Positions 24,462 through 34,822 of a DNA stretch of 64,000 nucleotides are shown piece after piece (the stretch's first letter is position 1; the number at the start of each line of letters is the position of its first letter). Source of the stretch: UBA4744 sp963707435 (GTDB taxonomy: Bacteria; Actinomycetota; Acidimicrobiia; Spongiisociales; UBA4744). The notes beneath the pieces were generated by a model that made no database searches, was not told the DNA's origin, and saw nothing but the letters and a program-made list of their open reading frames with translations. Where the stretch lies: assembly GCA_963707435.1 (NCBI GenBank), contig CAVPPF010000001.1, forward strand, positions 1 to 64,000, in the 5' to 3' direction. The position numbers and the translations under genes were made by a program.

Positions 24462-25190
24462 TCAGGATGGAGGTTCTCGATTGATGGCGTCGAACGTTGA
24501 CATGATCAATTCGAAGACGATCTCCAACTCGATGATGTCCTTCGTGCTGAACGTAACGATGTAGACCGTGTCCGGACCGAAGACGTAGTACTGGATGACC
24601 GTGTGGGTGAACCCGGTCTCCGGCGGCATTGTGTAGCCGGCCCTGATGGCCTGCCCGAGAGGGACTTCAACGGTATCCACCACCGCATCGACAACCCCGA
24701 TCTGTTCGAGCTGCTGGCTCAGGACCGGAATGATCACGTCGGGTTCGTCCAGCGGCCCCCGCTCGGCCGAGAGAATATTGAGGTTGGTGACAAACTCTTC
24801 GTCCAGGTGATCGAAGTCGTAGGCCAGCAGCAGCCCGCCCTGGCTGATGATGGCCTGGCCCTCCTCGTCCACCAAACCGGCTGCCTCCGGTACCGCGGCG
24901 AGCCCTTCGGCGAGCAATTCCTCCCAGCCCTCCTGCGTGAGATCGACCGTCACCCAGGACTCGGGCAGAGCGAACCGGACGCTCTGCCCCTCGATTTCGA
25001 TCATCGTGTACCCGGCGGGAACCTCGACCTCAGTCGTTGTCGTGGTCGGTGCCGTCGTTGTCGGCGCCGTCGTGGTCGTGGTACTTGTGGTGGGCAGCGT
25101 CGTGGTGGTGGTAGGGACGGGTTCCGGCTCGGCCGCACATGAAGCAGCAAGCAGGGCGATCGCCGCTAGGAACGAGACTCGTTGTCTCAC
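24462..25190 (-). CDS. Lipoprotein with Thr-rich linker, unknown function
   Basis: 242 residues. Signal peptide MRQRVSFLAAIALLAASCAA with lipobox Cys, a ~35-residue Thr/Pro linker, then a ~190-residue domain beginning YTMIEIEGQSVRFALPESWV. The latter reads like PsbP/LpqN-type lipoproteins that help carry hydrophobic cargo, ending VYIVTFSTKDIIELEIVFEL. Anchored outside the membrane. Overlaps the methyltransferase stop by 4 bases (ATGA), so the two are co-transcribed. Intact, unlike the lipoproteins at 0.5-3 kb. The gap 24353-24461 shows nothing. Confidence 0.68.
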   Translation of the reverse strand: MRQRVSFLAAIALLAASCAAEPEPVPTTTTTLPTTSTTTTTAPTTTAPTTTTTEVEVPAGYTMIEIEGQSVRFALPESWVTVDLTQEGWEELLAEGLAAVPEAAGLVDEEGQAIISQGGLLLAYDFDHLDEEFVTNLNILSAERGPLDEPDVIIPVLSQQLEQIGVVDAVVDTVEVPLGQAIRAGYTMPPETGFTHTVIQYYVFGPDTVYIVTFSTKDIIELEIVFELIMSTFDAINREPPS

Positions 25191-25819
25191 CCGCCAACCG
25201 TACCAGTCGTGATCTCCGGTTCGGGCTCCCTCCCGGCACGAACGAGAGTGTCGATTGCTTGGAAACTCCCCATCTCGTTCTGCACGGTCCGCCGTACCCG
25301 GGTCGAGGTGACCACCTCGAGGTCGACCAGGGCAGCAACAACGAACTCCGGTGTGATCAGCAAGTCCGGGTCTTGAGGACCGCCATATCCATCCTGCAAA
25401 TTGGTGAGATCGTGCCCCACCACCAGGAGCGTCCCTCCCGCCGCAACGGCTTCCGAGGCCTTCAGCAACAAGGCTCGTTGCTGGTCGGGCGGGATATGGA
25501 TGTAGAAGATGATGACCAGGTCGAAGGACTGCTCCGCAGGTTGATACCGATTGAGGTCTTCGACGACCCAGGTGACTTCAACCCCGCGCTTTTCCGCCAT
25601 TTCCCGACCTTTGGAGATGCCCACGTCGGAGAAGTCGACGGCTGTGACCGCCCACCCCTGTTCCGCCAGCCACACGGCGTTGCGACCCTCGCCGCAGCCG
25701 AGGTCCAGGGCCCGCCCGGGGACGAGCGAATCCACTTCGGCCACGAGAAACTGGTTAGGGGTGGCGGTCCAAACCAGTTCACGCCCTTGATAGCGGCTAT
25801 TCCAACTCTCGTTGTCCAC
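25187..25819 (-). CDS. Class I SAM-dependent methyltransferase
   Basis: 210 residues. Rossmann methyltransferase: RALDLGCGEGRNAVWLAEQG (SAM loop), AVDFSDVGISKGREMAEKRG, VVEDLNRYQPAEQSFDLVII, GGTLLVVGHDL. The start WNSRYQGRELVWTATPNQFL is that of TehB-like/thiopurine-type methyltransferases, which act on small molecules such as tellurite or thiols. Substrate unknown. First gene of a two-gene unit with the lipoprotein. Confidence 0.75.
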   Translation of the reverse strand: MDNESWNSRYQGRELVWTATPNQFLVAEVDSLVPGRALDLGCGEGRNAVWLAEQGWAVTAVDFSDVGISKGREMAEKRGVEVTWVVEDLNRYQPAEQSFDLVIIFYIHIPPDQQRALLLKASEAVAAGGTLLVVGHDLTNLQDGYGGPQDPDLLITPEFVVAALVDLEVVTSTRVRRTVQNEMGSFQAIDTLVRAGREPEPEITTGTVGG

Positions 25820-25873
25820 AGTGCTGCCCGCTTTCGTCGTCCAACTGGCTTGCTACCATAACGCTCTCATTTT

Positions 25874-25951
25874 GGGCCCATAGCTCAGCCTGGTTAGAGC
25901 GCATCCCTGATAAGGATGAGGCCCCTGGTTCAAGTCCAGGTGGGCCCACCA
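25874..25951 (+). tRNA. tRNA-Ile (anticodon GAU), CCA encoded
   Basis: Acceptor GGGCCCA/TGGGCCC, D arm TAGCTCAGCCTGGTTAGAGC, anticodon stem CATCC/GGATG with loop CTGATAA, T arm CTGGTTCAAGTCCAG, discriminator A and encoded CCA. Confidence 0.97.
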
Positions 25952-25954
25952 ACA

Positions 25955-25976
25955 AACCCCCTCGTCAGAGGGGGTT
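25955..25976 (+). terminator. Intrinsic terminator of tRNA-Ile
   Basis: AACCCCCTC (25955-25963) pairs perfectly with GAGGGGGTT (25968-25976) around a GTCA loop; the sequence runs on TTCTTGCTG. Three bases after the tRNA CCA. Confidence 0.75.
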
Positions 25977-26093
25977 CTTGCTGTCCGGGGAGGTCCGGTC
26001 GAGCCGGCGACTCGACAGCAGCAGTTTCCCCAGCTGGATCACCACGCTCCACGGGGCATCCGCTGCAGCGCCGGGAATCCGGCCCCGTCTGCC

Positions 26094-26831
26094 TCAGCCG
26101 GCGAGCATCCCGGCAGCCTCTTCCATGGTGAAGCGGCCCTCGGTGACTTCGCGTCCGACCACCACCCCGCCCAGGTGCTTGCCATCCGTTTCCAACTGGG
26201 TCAGACCTCTCAGGTCGGCCAGGTGGCGGACACCGCCTGCGGCAATGACGGGATCGTCCACGTACGACATCGCTTCGCTCAGAATGAGGAAATTGGGTGG
26301 CTCCGCAAGAGCATCACGGTTCGCCTCCGCAACCATGAACCCGGCAGCACCCGCCGAGGACAGCTCGATGATGACCTCCTCGAGGAACCGGCCGCTGTGC
26401 GCCGTCCAGCCCCTGACCACCAGTTCCTCGTTTGGCTTCACATCCAGGGTGATCATGACTCTGCCGGGAAACTCACGACAGATCTCCCACGTGGCCACCT
26501 GGTCCTCGATAGCGGTGGTTCCCATCGCAATCCGCCAGGCTCCCGCATCGAGCCGCCGCTCCACCTCCTTGAGCGACCGCACTCCCCCGGCAACGAGTAC
26601 GGGAATCTCGACCCCAGAAACGATCCGATCGATCAGGGTCCGGTTTGAGTAGTCCCCGTAGGCAGCCGCGTTCAAGTCCACGACCAGGAGATGATCGGCG
26701 CCCTTTGCCTCCCAGCCCTGGGCGCGGGCAACCGGATCGGCATCGAGGGCAATGGCAGCTTCGTGGAGGTCACCGTGCGGAAGCCGCACGGCGCGTCCGT
26801 CGAGAATATTGACACGTGCGTATAGGTCCAT
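26094..26831 (-). CDS. HisA/HisF-family TIM-barrel protein with altered catalytic residues
   Basis: 245 residues, (beta/alpha)8 phosphate-binding barrel. Typical parts: DGRAVRLPHGD, HLLVVDLNAA, IPVLVAGGVRS, MITLDVKPNEE, VIAAGGVRHLADL and a C-terminal phosphate site GGVVVGREV. HisA isomerises ProFAR in histidine synthesis using an Asp at residue 8; here residue 8 is Asn (LYARVNILDG). The other loop, normally TDIxRDG, is AEANRDA with Glu at 169; Asp130 is kept. No his genes are nearby. It may be a divergent HisA/PriA or a paralogue with another job. Confidence 0.7.
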   Translation of the reverse strand: MDLYARVNILDGRAVRLPHGDLHEAAIALDADPVARAQGWEAKGADHLLVVDLNAAAYGDYSNRTLIDRIVSGVEIPVLVAGGVRSLKEVERRLDAGAWRIAMGTTAIEDQVATWEICREFPGRVMITLDVKPNEELVVRGWTAHSGRFLEEVIIELSSAGAAGFMVAEANRDALAEPPNFLILSEAMSYVDDPVIAAGGVRHLADLRGLTQLETDGKHLGGVVVGREVTEGRFTMEEAAGMLAG

Positions 26832-26890
26832 GCGCTCAGGCTAGACGAGGCCGAGCCCGGTCAGGACGAGATCGACCGATCGGGTCGACA

Positions 26891-27790
26891 TCAGCCCGCC
26901 GGGTCCTGGAACGTGATGGGATCCTGCAGGACCGTCCGGACGGTCGGGTAGGCGAGGTCAATGTTCGGTTCGGCGGCAATCACGTCCAGGAGGCGCTTCC
27001 ACACGTCCTGGTCGACACCGCGTCGTTGCCGGGCCGAGACGAGAACGCGACCGGTGAGCAGCACACCGCTGTCCTGGACGCTCACATACACCGTTGGGGA
27101 GAGGTGCGTGTACTTGATCCGATACTCCCGGGCGGTTGCCTTGATTCGTTCGGCGGCCTTCCCCGTGATCCCGGGTGCAACTTCCTCGAGGACTGCACCA
27201 AAAAGAACTTCGGCGCGTTTCCAGTCAGATTCGAATGTGATCAAGAAGGGAATCTCATGCCAGATGAAGCTGAAGCCCTCCGTGAAGTTGGCAACCGGTG
27301 ACGTGAACACCAGGCCGTTCGGAACGTGGATGATCCGGCCCGTCGACTGATCGGCGTGCACCCAATTGCCGATCTCGAGAATGCTGAAGCGAAAGACTCG
27401 AATGTCGATCACATCTCCGGCATGGTCGCCGATCTCGATCCGGTCGCCGGTCCGAAACGGCCGACGCGTGAGGATATAAGCCCACCCGGCCAGGTTCTTC
27501 AGGACGTCGGAGAGAGCGATGGCTACACCGGCCGATAGCAGACCCAGGAACGTGGCGAAGTTGTCGAACTGGATCAGCCAGATTCTGAGCAGGAAGAACA
27601 CCACGATGACCGTTGCGGAGTATGTGGCGATCTTCCGGGCCCGGTACCAGACCTCAGGATCTTCGATCCGCCGGTGAATGATGCGCAGCACCACCCAGCG
27701 CAACAGGACGACGATCAGAACCACCAGGGCGGATTGAATAACCTTCAGTTGACCCGTCGAGAGACCCAGGGTCTCCGCAAGCGCTTCCAC
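26891..27790 (-). CDS. MscS-family mechanosensitive channel
   Basis: 299 residues. Three N-terminal transmembrane helices (QSALVVLIVVLLRWVVLRII, ATYSATVIVVFFLLRIWLIQ, FLGLLSAGVAIALSDVLKNL as the pore helix), then the MscS beta domain with RRPFRTGDRIEIGDHAGDVI, HVPNGLVFTSPVANFT. It relieves turgor on osmotic down-shock. Pore helix has the Gly/Ala packing pattern of MscS. About the length of E. coli MscS (286). Same strand as the B12 importer, 23 bases after btuD, but probably an independent function. Confidence 0.85.
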   Translation of the reverse strand: MEALAETLGLSTGQLKVIQSALVVLIVVLLRWVVLRIIHRRIEDPEVWYRARKIATYSATVIVVFFLLRIWLIQFDNFATFLGLLSAGVAIALSDVLKNLAGWAYILTRRPFRTGDRIEIGDHAGDVIDIRVFRFSILEIGNWVHADQSTGRIIHVPNGLVFTSPVANFTEGFSFIWHEIPFLITFESDWKRAEVLFGAVLEEVAPGITGKAAERIKATAREYRIKYTHLSPTVYVSVQDSGVLLTGRVLVSARQRRGVDQDVWKRLLDVIAAEPNIDLAYPTVRTVLQDPITFQDPAG

Positions 27791-27813
27791 GTGCGACCTC
27801 CCGAGCTCTCAGG

Positions 27814-28623
27814 TTAGGGGTTTCGACGCCCGGTGGGGTTTGATTCGGCCTTTCGCTTCGGCGCAACCACGACGCTTCCGTCCGGACTTCGCAGGATGTT
27901 CACCTCAGCGCTGTAGTGCCGGCGGAGCAGCGACGAGGTGAGCACCACCTCCGCCGAGCCGGCGGCCACGGAACGACCGTCGACGAGCAAGACCAGACGA
28001 TCTGCGTACTGGGCGGCCAGGGTCAGGTCATGCATGGCTGCCAGGACCGCTATCGAACGGGTGGTCCGCAATTGATCGACCAGCTCTAGGACCTGCTGCT
28101 GGTGGCCGATGTCCAGGGCTGTGGTCGGCTCGTCGAGCAGCAGCACCGGAGCTTCCTGGGCGAGGGCACGGGCCAGGACTACCCGCTGCAGCTCCCCACC
28201 ACTGAGCGACTGCAGAACCCGATCCGCCATGGAGCCGAGATCGAGCTCCGCAAGCACCCGCCCGGCCAGCCGCAGATCTCCTCCGGATTCCGTTCCCCAG
28301 AACGGTATGTACGGAGTCCTGCCCAGGAGAACGTAATCCAGCACCGTCATTCCGTCTGGAATGACGGGGTTCTGCGGGACCATCGCGACCTGGCGAGACC
28401 GGCGTCTCCCGCCGTCTCCCTCGCCGGGGCTCCGGGTGACCTGCACGTCTCCGGTAGAAGCAGGCACGGTACCGGCCACCACCCGGAGCAGCGTCGACTT
28501 TCCCGATCCGTTCGGCCCGATCACGACGACGAACTCGCCCTCGGCGACGTCGAGGTCGATGCCGTGGAGCACCTCCTGGTTGCCGTACCCCGCCCGCAAC
28601 CCCCGGCATTGGAGACGAGACAT
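27814..28623 (-). CDS. btuD: Vitamin B12 ABC importer ATPase (BtuD type)
   Basis: 269 residues. Walker A GPNGSGKST, Q-loop MVPQNPVIPDGMTVLDYVLL, signature LSGGELQRVVLARALAQ, Walker B VLLLDEPTTALDIG, H-loop AAMHDLTLAAQYADRLVLL. FecE/BtuD type. It powers uptake through the permease upstream; their genes overlap by 4 bases. Assignment to B12 rather than ferric siderophores rests on the cobalamin riboswitch at the operon's start. Confidence 0.85.
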   Translation of the reverse strand: MSRLQCRGLRAGYGNQEVLHGIDLDVAEGEFVVVIGPNGSGKSTLLRVVAGTVPASTGDVQVTRSPGEGDGGRRRSRQVAMVPQNPVIPDGMTVLDYVLLGRTPYIPFWGTESGGDLRLAGRVLAELDLGSMADRVLQSLSGGELQRVVLARALAQEAPVLLLDEPTTALDIGHQQQVLELVDQLRTTRSIAVLAAMHDLTLAAQYADRLVLLVDGRSVAAGSAEVVLTSSLLRRHYSAEVNILRSPDGSVVVAPKRKAESNPTGRRNP

Positions 28624-29654
28624 CAGGCAGGCTCCCGACGTCGCAGAATCATGGCGAAGAAGGGCGCCCCCACGAACGCGGTCACCACACCGATCGGCAA
28701 CTCGCCGGGAGAGATCACCGTGCGGGCCAGGAGGTCGGCGGCCAGCAGGAAACCCGCCCCGATCACCATCGAGAGGGGCAGGATCACCCGGTAGCTCACC
28801 CCGGCCACCATGCGCACGGCATGCGGCACGACGATCCCGACGAAGCCGATCAGACCGGTGACGGACACCACTGCGGCAGACCCGAGGGTGGCGGCCGCAA
28901 TGATGCCGAGGCGGGCTTTGCCAGGCTCCACCCCCAGTGTCGCCGCCTCCTCTTCACCGACGGAGAGAACGTCGAGGACCCTCCGATAGGCGAGGAGCAC
29001 GAGCAGCGCAACGACCACATAGGGAAGCACGGTGCGCACCTGGGACCAGGTGGCGGCGCTGAGACGCCCCAGGAGCCACGTGAAGACCTCCCGGATCCGA
29101 TCGGAGGACTGCTGCTGCACAAAGGTCTGGATCGCCGTCAGGAACGACCCGACGGCAACGCCCGCCAGGATCAGCGTTGCAGCAGTTCTCCGGCCACCGG
29201 CGGCCCGGGCGAAGAAGTAGGTAGCTCCGACCGCCAGAACGGCGCCGACAAAGGCCGCCGGTGGCAACGCGAGATTGCCCGCTCCGAATGCCAACGCAGC
29301 CGTTGCACCCAGTCCGGCGCCGGCGGCGACGCCGAGGAGGTACGGGTCGGCCAGCGGGTTCCGGAATACTCCCTGGTAGGCACCGCCGGCGATGGCCAGC
29401 ATGGCCCCGACGAGGCTCCCGAGGACAACGCGGGGAGCGCGCAGCTGCCAAATGATGGCTGCCTCCTGCTCGCTGAGTCCGGAATCGATACGGAACGGCA
29501 GCACCCGATCGGCGATCTCCAGGAGCGCCGAGCCTGGTCCGATGCGCACCGGACCGAGCGTCACACCCAGAACCGCCATCACCACCAGGAACAGGAGAGC
29601 AACACCGTACGCTCGTCTCCTGGTGGGCGATGGGACGGCGGCCGGAGTGGCCAC
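28623..29654 (-). CDS. btuC: Vitamin B12 ABC importer permease (BtuC/FecCD type)
   Basis: 343 residues, about ten transmembrane helices. FecCD-family marks: WQLRAPRVVLGSLVGAMLAI, GGAYQGVFRNPLADPYLLGV, GAGLGATAALAFG, LGVEPGKARLGIIAAATLGS and SVTGLIGFVGIVVPHAVRMV near the end. GTG 29654 overlaps the TAG stop of the binding-protein gene by one base, so translation is coupled. Length usual (~330-350). Confidence 0.87.
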   Translation of the reverse strand: MATPAAVPSPTRRRAYGVALLFLVVMAVLGVTLGPVRIGPGSALLEIADRVLPFRIDSGLSEQEAAIIWQLRAPRVVLGSLVGAMLAIAGGAYQGVFRNPLADPYLLGVAAGAGLGATAALAFGAGNLALPPAAFVGAVLAVGATYFFARAAGGRRTAATLILAGVAVGSFLTAIQTFVQQQSSDRIREVFTWLLGRLSAATWSQVRTVLPYVVVALLVLLAYRRVLDVLSVGEEEAATLGVEPGKARLGIIAAATLGSAAVVSVTGLIGFVGIVVPHAVRMVAGVSYRVILPLSMVIGAGFLLAADLLARTVISPGELPIGVVTAFVGAPFFAMILRRREPA

Positions 29655-30523
29655 TAGGAAGCGGCCTCGATGGCGGCGACGATGTCCTCGACGAGATCGA
29701 CGGTCCGCGGCCCCCACCTGCCGGCGATATCGCCGTCGAGTTCGAACACAGCGCCGTTGCGAACCGCCGTGAGAGATTCCCAACCGGGCCGAACCGCGAC
29801 CGATTCGACACTCTCCCCGAACCCCGCATCGCCGAGGAATATCAGATCCGGATCCCGGGAGAAGAGGTACTCCTCCGAAAGCTGCACATACCCGGATCCG
29901 AACTCGTCCGGGACGGCGTCGGCAATGTTCGATAGCCCGAGACGCTGGTAGATGTCCCCCAGGAACGTGGCCGAGTTCGCCGAGAAGAGGGTGTTGTCGA
30001 CCTCGTGGTACACCGTCAACGACGTTCCCGGGGTTGATGCGATCAAAGCATCGATACGGGTCCGCATCGATGAGATCAGATCTGCGGCCTCCCGTTCCCT
30101 GCCGGTGACGGCACCCAGCGCCTCTATCTGCTCGTATGCGCCCTCCAGCTCAACTGCGGGGGCGAGCAGCAGGACCGGGATTCCGATCGTCTCGAGTGCG
30201 TCGACTTCCCCCTGAAAGTTGAACCCCGTCACGACCAGGTCGGGTTCGACCGCGGCGATTTCCTCGACATTGAAATTGAAAGCGTCCACTTTGGTCGTCG
30301 TCTGGGCCGCGTCCGGGTAATTCGAGGTGAGGTCGGTGGCGACGATCAACCCTGCGGCACCGATCGCATAGAGGATTTCGGTGTGCGTTGCCGAGAGAGA
30401 GACGATCCGCCCGGGGCGATCGTCGAACGTGACCGGGCCGGCATCACCATCGACCGTGATCGGCGAAGAACAAGCGGCGAGCAGCAGGCCCAACGCAACG
30501 AGGCCGCCCATCGGACGTTTCAC
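29654..30523 (-). CDS. btuF: Corrinoid ABC transporter substrate-binding lipoprotein (BtuF type)
   Basis: 289 residues. Lipoprotein signal GLVALGLLLAACSSP, then a class III binding-protein fold: RIVSLSATHTEILYAIGA, VEEIAAVEPDLVVTGFN, IPVLLLAPAVELEGAYEQIE, a bridging helix, and SGYVQLSEEYLFSRDPDLIF. Captures corrinoid outside the membrane and hands it to BtuCD. GTG 30523 follows a GGAGG site. First gene behind the cobalamin riboswitch, which is the main reason to favour B12 over iron-siderophore as ligand. Confidence 0.85.
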   Translation of the reverse strand: MKRPMGGLVALGLLLAACSSPITVDGDAGPVTFDDRPGRIVSLSATHTEILYAIGAAGLIVATDLTSNYPDAAQTTTKVDAFNFNVEEIAAVEPDLVVTGFNFQGEVDALETIGIPVLLLAPAVELEGAYEQIEALGAVTGREREAADLISSMRTRIDALIASTPGTSLTVYHEVDNTLFSANSATFLGDIYQRLGLSNIADAVPDEFGSGYVQLSEEYLFSRDPDLIFLGDAGFGESVESVAVRPGWESLTAVRNGAVFELDGDIAGRWGPRTVDLVEDIVAAIEAAS

Positions 30524-30593
30524 CAGTCCTCCAATCCTTCGGGAGAACGCTGCGTCCGACGAGGTCGCACGGGCGCCCTTCCTACGAGAGCAC

Positions 30594-30715
30594 TTTCGTG
30601 ACCGTGACGGCAGGCGACCTGGCTCATCCCTCCAGAGAGGGCATCACAGTTGCGGGACAGCGCCGGATTGACACCGGACTTCGCTCTTAGCCACTGATGG
30701 GACCTTCACGGTGTC
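30594..30715 (-). promoter_or_regulatory. Cobalamin (B12) riboswitch
   Basis: Read on the - strand, the leader has GAAGTCCGGTGTCAATCCGG, then CTGTCCCGCAACTGTGATG, then GAGCCAGGTCGCCTGCC, the three consecutive conserved blocks of the adenosylcobalamin riboswitch (B12 box GCCAGG--GCCTGCC). It lies 70 bases upstream of the btuF start. On binding B12 it should shut down the importer operon, most likely by masking the GGAGG ribosome site, since no clear terminator is seen. Confidence 0.92.
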
Positions 30716-30783
30716 CGGCTCAACCGGACTCCGTGAGGATAGCCGCCTACCAACCACCATGAGAATCTCCCTACACTGACTCC

Positions 30784-30906
30784 ATGATCCGCAAGACCAT
30801 CCTGGTAGCAGCTGCCCTCGCCGCGGCAGTCCTCGCCGTCAAGAAGCGGCAGACCAGCACGCGTCAGGAAGCCGGGGTCTGGGAACCGGTCGACCTGAAG
30901 CGGTGA
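30784..30906 (+). CDS. DLW-39-like microprotein
   Basis: 40 residues: a hydrophobic N-terminus (RKTILVAAALAAAVLAVKKR) and a polar tail ending WEPVDLKR. Size, layout and location near gyrA match the actinobacterial DLW-39 family of tiny membrane proteins, though the DLW motif itself is not exact here. Function unknown. ATG 30784; divergent from the riboswitch leader, with the next gene starting 10 bases after its stop. Confidence 0.6.
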   Translation: MIRKTILVAAALAAAVLAVKKRQTSTRQEAGVWEPVDLKR

Positions 30907-30916
30907 CGACTCCCGT

Positions 30917-31672
30917 ATGAGAATCGCGCTCGAGGCCACGGGCAAGATTGGTTCACGTGCGGCCCGGATCCTTTTGGCCGAACGATCCGTTGAAGCCATC
31001 GGCCTCATCGGTCGGCGTTCGACGGCCGGAGACCCTCGAGTCAGCACCATCACGAACCTTGCAGGGTGGGATGTGATCGCCAGCGACGACCTCCAGCACC
31101 TCGAGCGGCGCTATCGACAGGCATCGAACCACGGTATTCCGTTCGTGGTACCGACCAACGAGGAAGTTCACTCCGAACCCGACATACCGCTCGTGGTCGG
31201 TGCAAACCCGAGCTTCGGTCTGGCTGCGTGCCTGGCGGCTCACGAGTGCTCCCGCCACGCAACTCCCATGGAAGCCATCGTCGGATGGACCGAACCCGGT
31301 CGCCCTCTGCGCCGCGGCCACCCGCTGGCGTTTCCGCAACCGGTCGGAAACCTGTGGGCGCAGCCCGGTCCCGATCTTTGGCCGGGAGCACCTCCGGACA
31401 CGAAGTTCCTCCTGGCACCGGTGGAAGGTCCGTGGGTGGGGCTCACGGCCAGGGTTACCGCGGCAACCCCCGAAGGGGTCGAGGTACGGACCCTGGGCGT
31501 GGTGGACGACGGTGCGTTCCTGGCGGGCATTGCCCTGGCCGCGGCCGTCCTCACCGCGGGGACCGGGGCGTACCCGGTGGGAATCAATTATCCAACGGCC
31601 GCCTTCGGGGAGTACCTCGACCGGGCCATCGAAGCCGGTCTGGAAGTCGCCACGTTCGTTGAACACCGGTAG
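30917..31672 (+). CDS. Uncharacterised protein with Rossmann-like N-terminus
   Basis: 251 residues. Opens RIALEATGKIGSRAARILLA, resembling a dinucleotide-binding beta-alpha-beta turn (GxxGxxxA), then VEAIGLIGRRSTAGDPRV, GWDVIASDDLQ, IPFVVPTNEEVH and VVGANPSFGLAACLAAHECS, which fits an oxidoreductase-like NAD(P)-binding half followed by an unfamiliar C-terminal domain (VGLTARVTAATPEGVEVRTL). I do not recognise the family. It follows the microprotein by 10 bases and may be co-transcribed with it. Confidence 0.6.
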   Translation: MRIALEATGKIGSRAARILLAERSVEAIGLIGRRSTAGDPRVSTITNLAGWDVIASDDLQHLERRYRQASNHGIPFVVPTNEEVHSEPDIPLVVGANPSFGLAACLAAHECSRHATPMEAIVGWTEPGRPLRRGHPLAFPQPVGNLWAQPGPDLWPGAPPDTKFLLAPVEGPWVGLTARVTAATPEGVEVRTLGVVDDGAFLAGIALAAAVLTAGTGAYPVGINYPTAAFGEYLDRAIEAGLEVATFVEHR

Positions 31673-31729
31673 GCCGCAGGCGTCACGCTCCTGCAACCGG
31701 AATCGGCCGCCGCCCCGCAGGCCGGGTGC

Positions 31730-32272
31730 CTACGAGCTGCGAACCTCGAACGAGGACCGGAGCGGCTCCTCGGTCATCACAACCTCTTCCGTCGGCAAGT
31801 CCACCTGATCGGCTGGGAGCGCGGACGGGGGTGGAGGTGTGGTCGTCTGCCAGCTGCGAGGAATGCGAACGCCGGACTGGGTCGCCTGCGGCGCGTTGAG
31901 GGTCTCCTCGAGGACCACGATCTCGATCCCGCCGACGATGTCGGAGATGAGGTTGTACATGACGGCCGCCAGCGTGGTGAGGCCGGTGAGCAGCACCGTC
32001 CAGACGACGCCCAGGAACACCGCCACCCGCAGATAGCGCTCGCCGTCGGCGAACAGTTCGGCGTCGGCCTCGAGAAGTGTGATCTTCTTGCCGAAGTCCT
32101 CAATGGCCTGGGGTATGCCGGCGTTGTTCACCACCGCCCACAGGATGACCAGGCCGAGAACGATGGCAACGGCCATCACGGCGTAGAAAACGATCGAGAC
32201 CTTGAGCACGGTCCACGGATCGAACTTCCGTATGACCCTGCGAACTCGCCGCACGGATGTCATATCCATCAA
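31730..32272 (-). CDS. DUF3566 membrane protein
   Basis: 180 residues. Two transmembrane helices (VSIVFYAVMAVAIVLGLVIL and FLGVVWTVLLTGLTTLAAVM) within the DUF3566 domain: RRVIRKFDPWTVLKVSIVFY and LISDIVGGIEIVVLEETL. A Pro/Thr-rich cytosolic tail follows. Located directly downstream of gyrA, as in most actinobacteria (Rv0007 type). Role unknown; proposed links to cell-envelope and division rest on location. Confidence 0.85.
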   Translation of the reverse strand: MMDMTSVRRVRRVIRKFDPWTVLKVSIVFYAVMAVAIVLGLVILWAVVNNAGIPQAIEDFGKKITLLEADAELFADGERYLRVAVFLGVVWTVLLTGLTTLAAVMYNLISDIVGGIEIVVLEETLNAPQATQSGVRIPRSWQTTTPPPPSALPADQVDLPTEEVVMTEEPLRSSFEVRSS

Positions 32273-32353
32273 CTCCTCGTGTGGGGCGAGTGTAACGCCC
32301 AGTCTCTCCTACCCTGGTGATCCGTCCCCCAACGCAACGATGGCGCCGGTTGA

Positions 32354-34807
<2,454 letters not shown>

Positions 34808-34822
34808 GTAGCTCTCTCCCTA

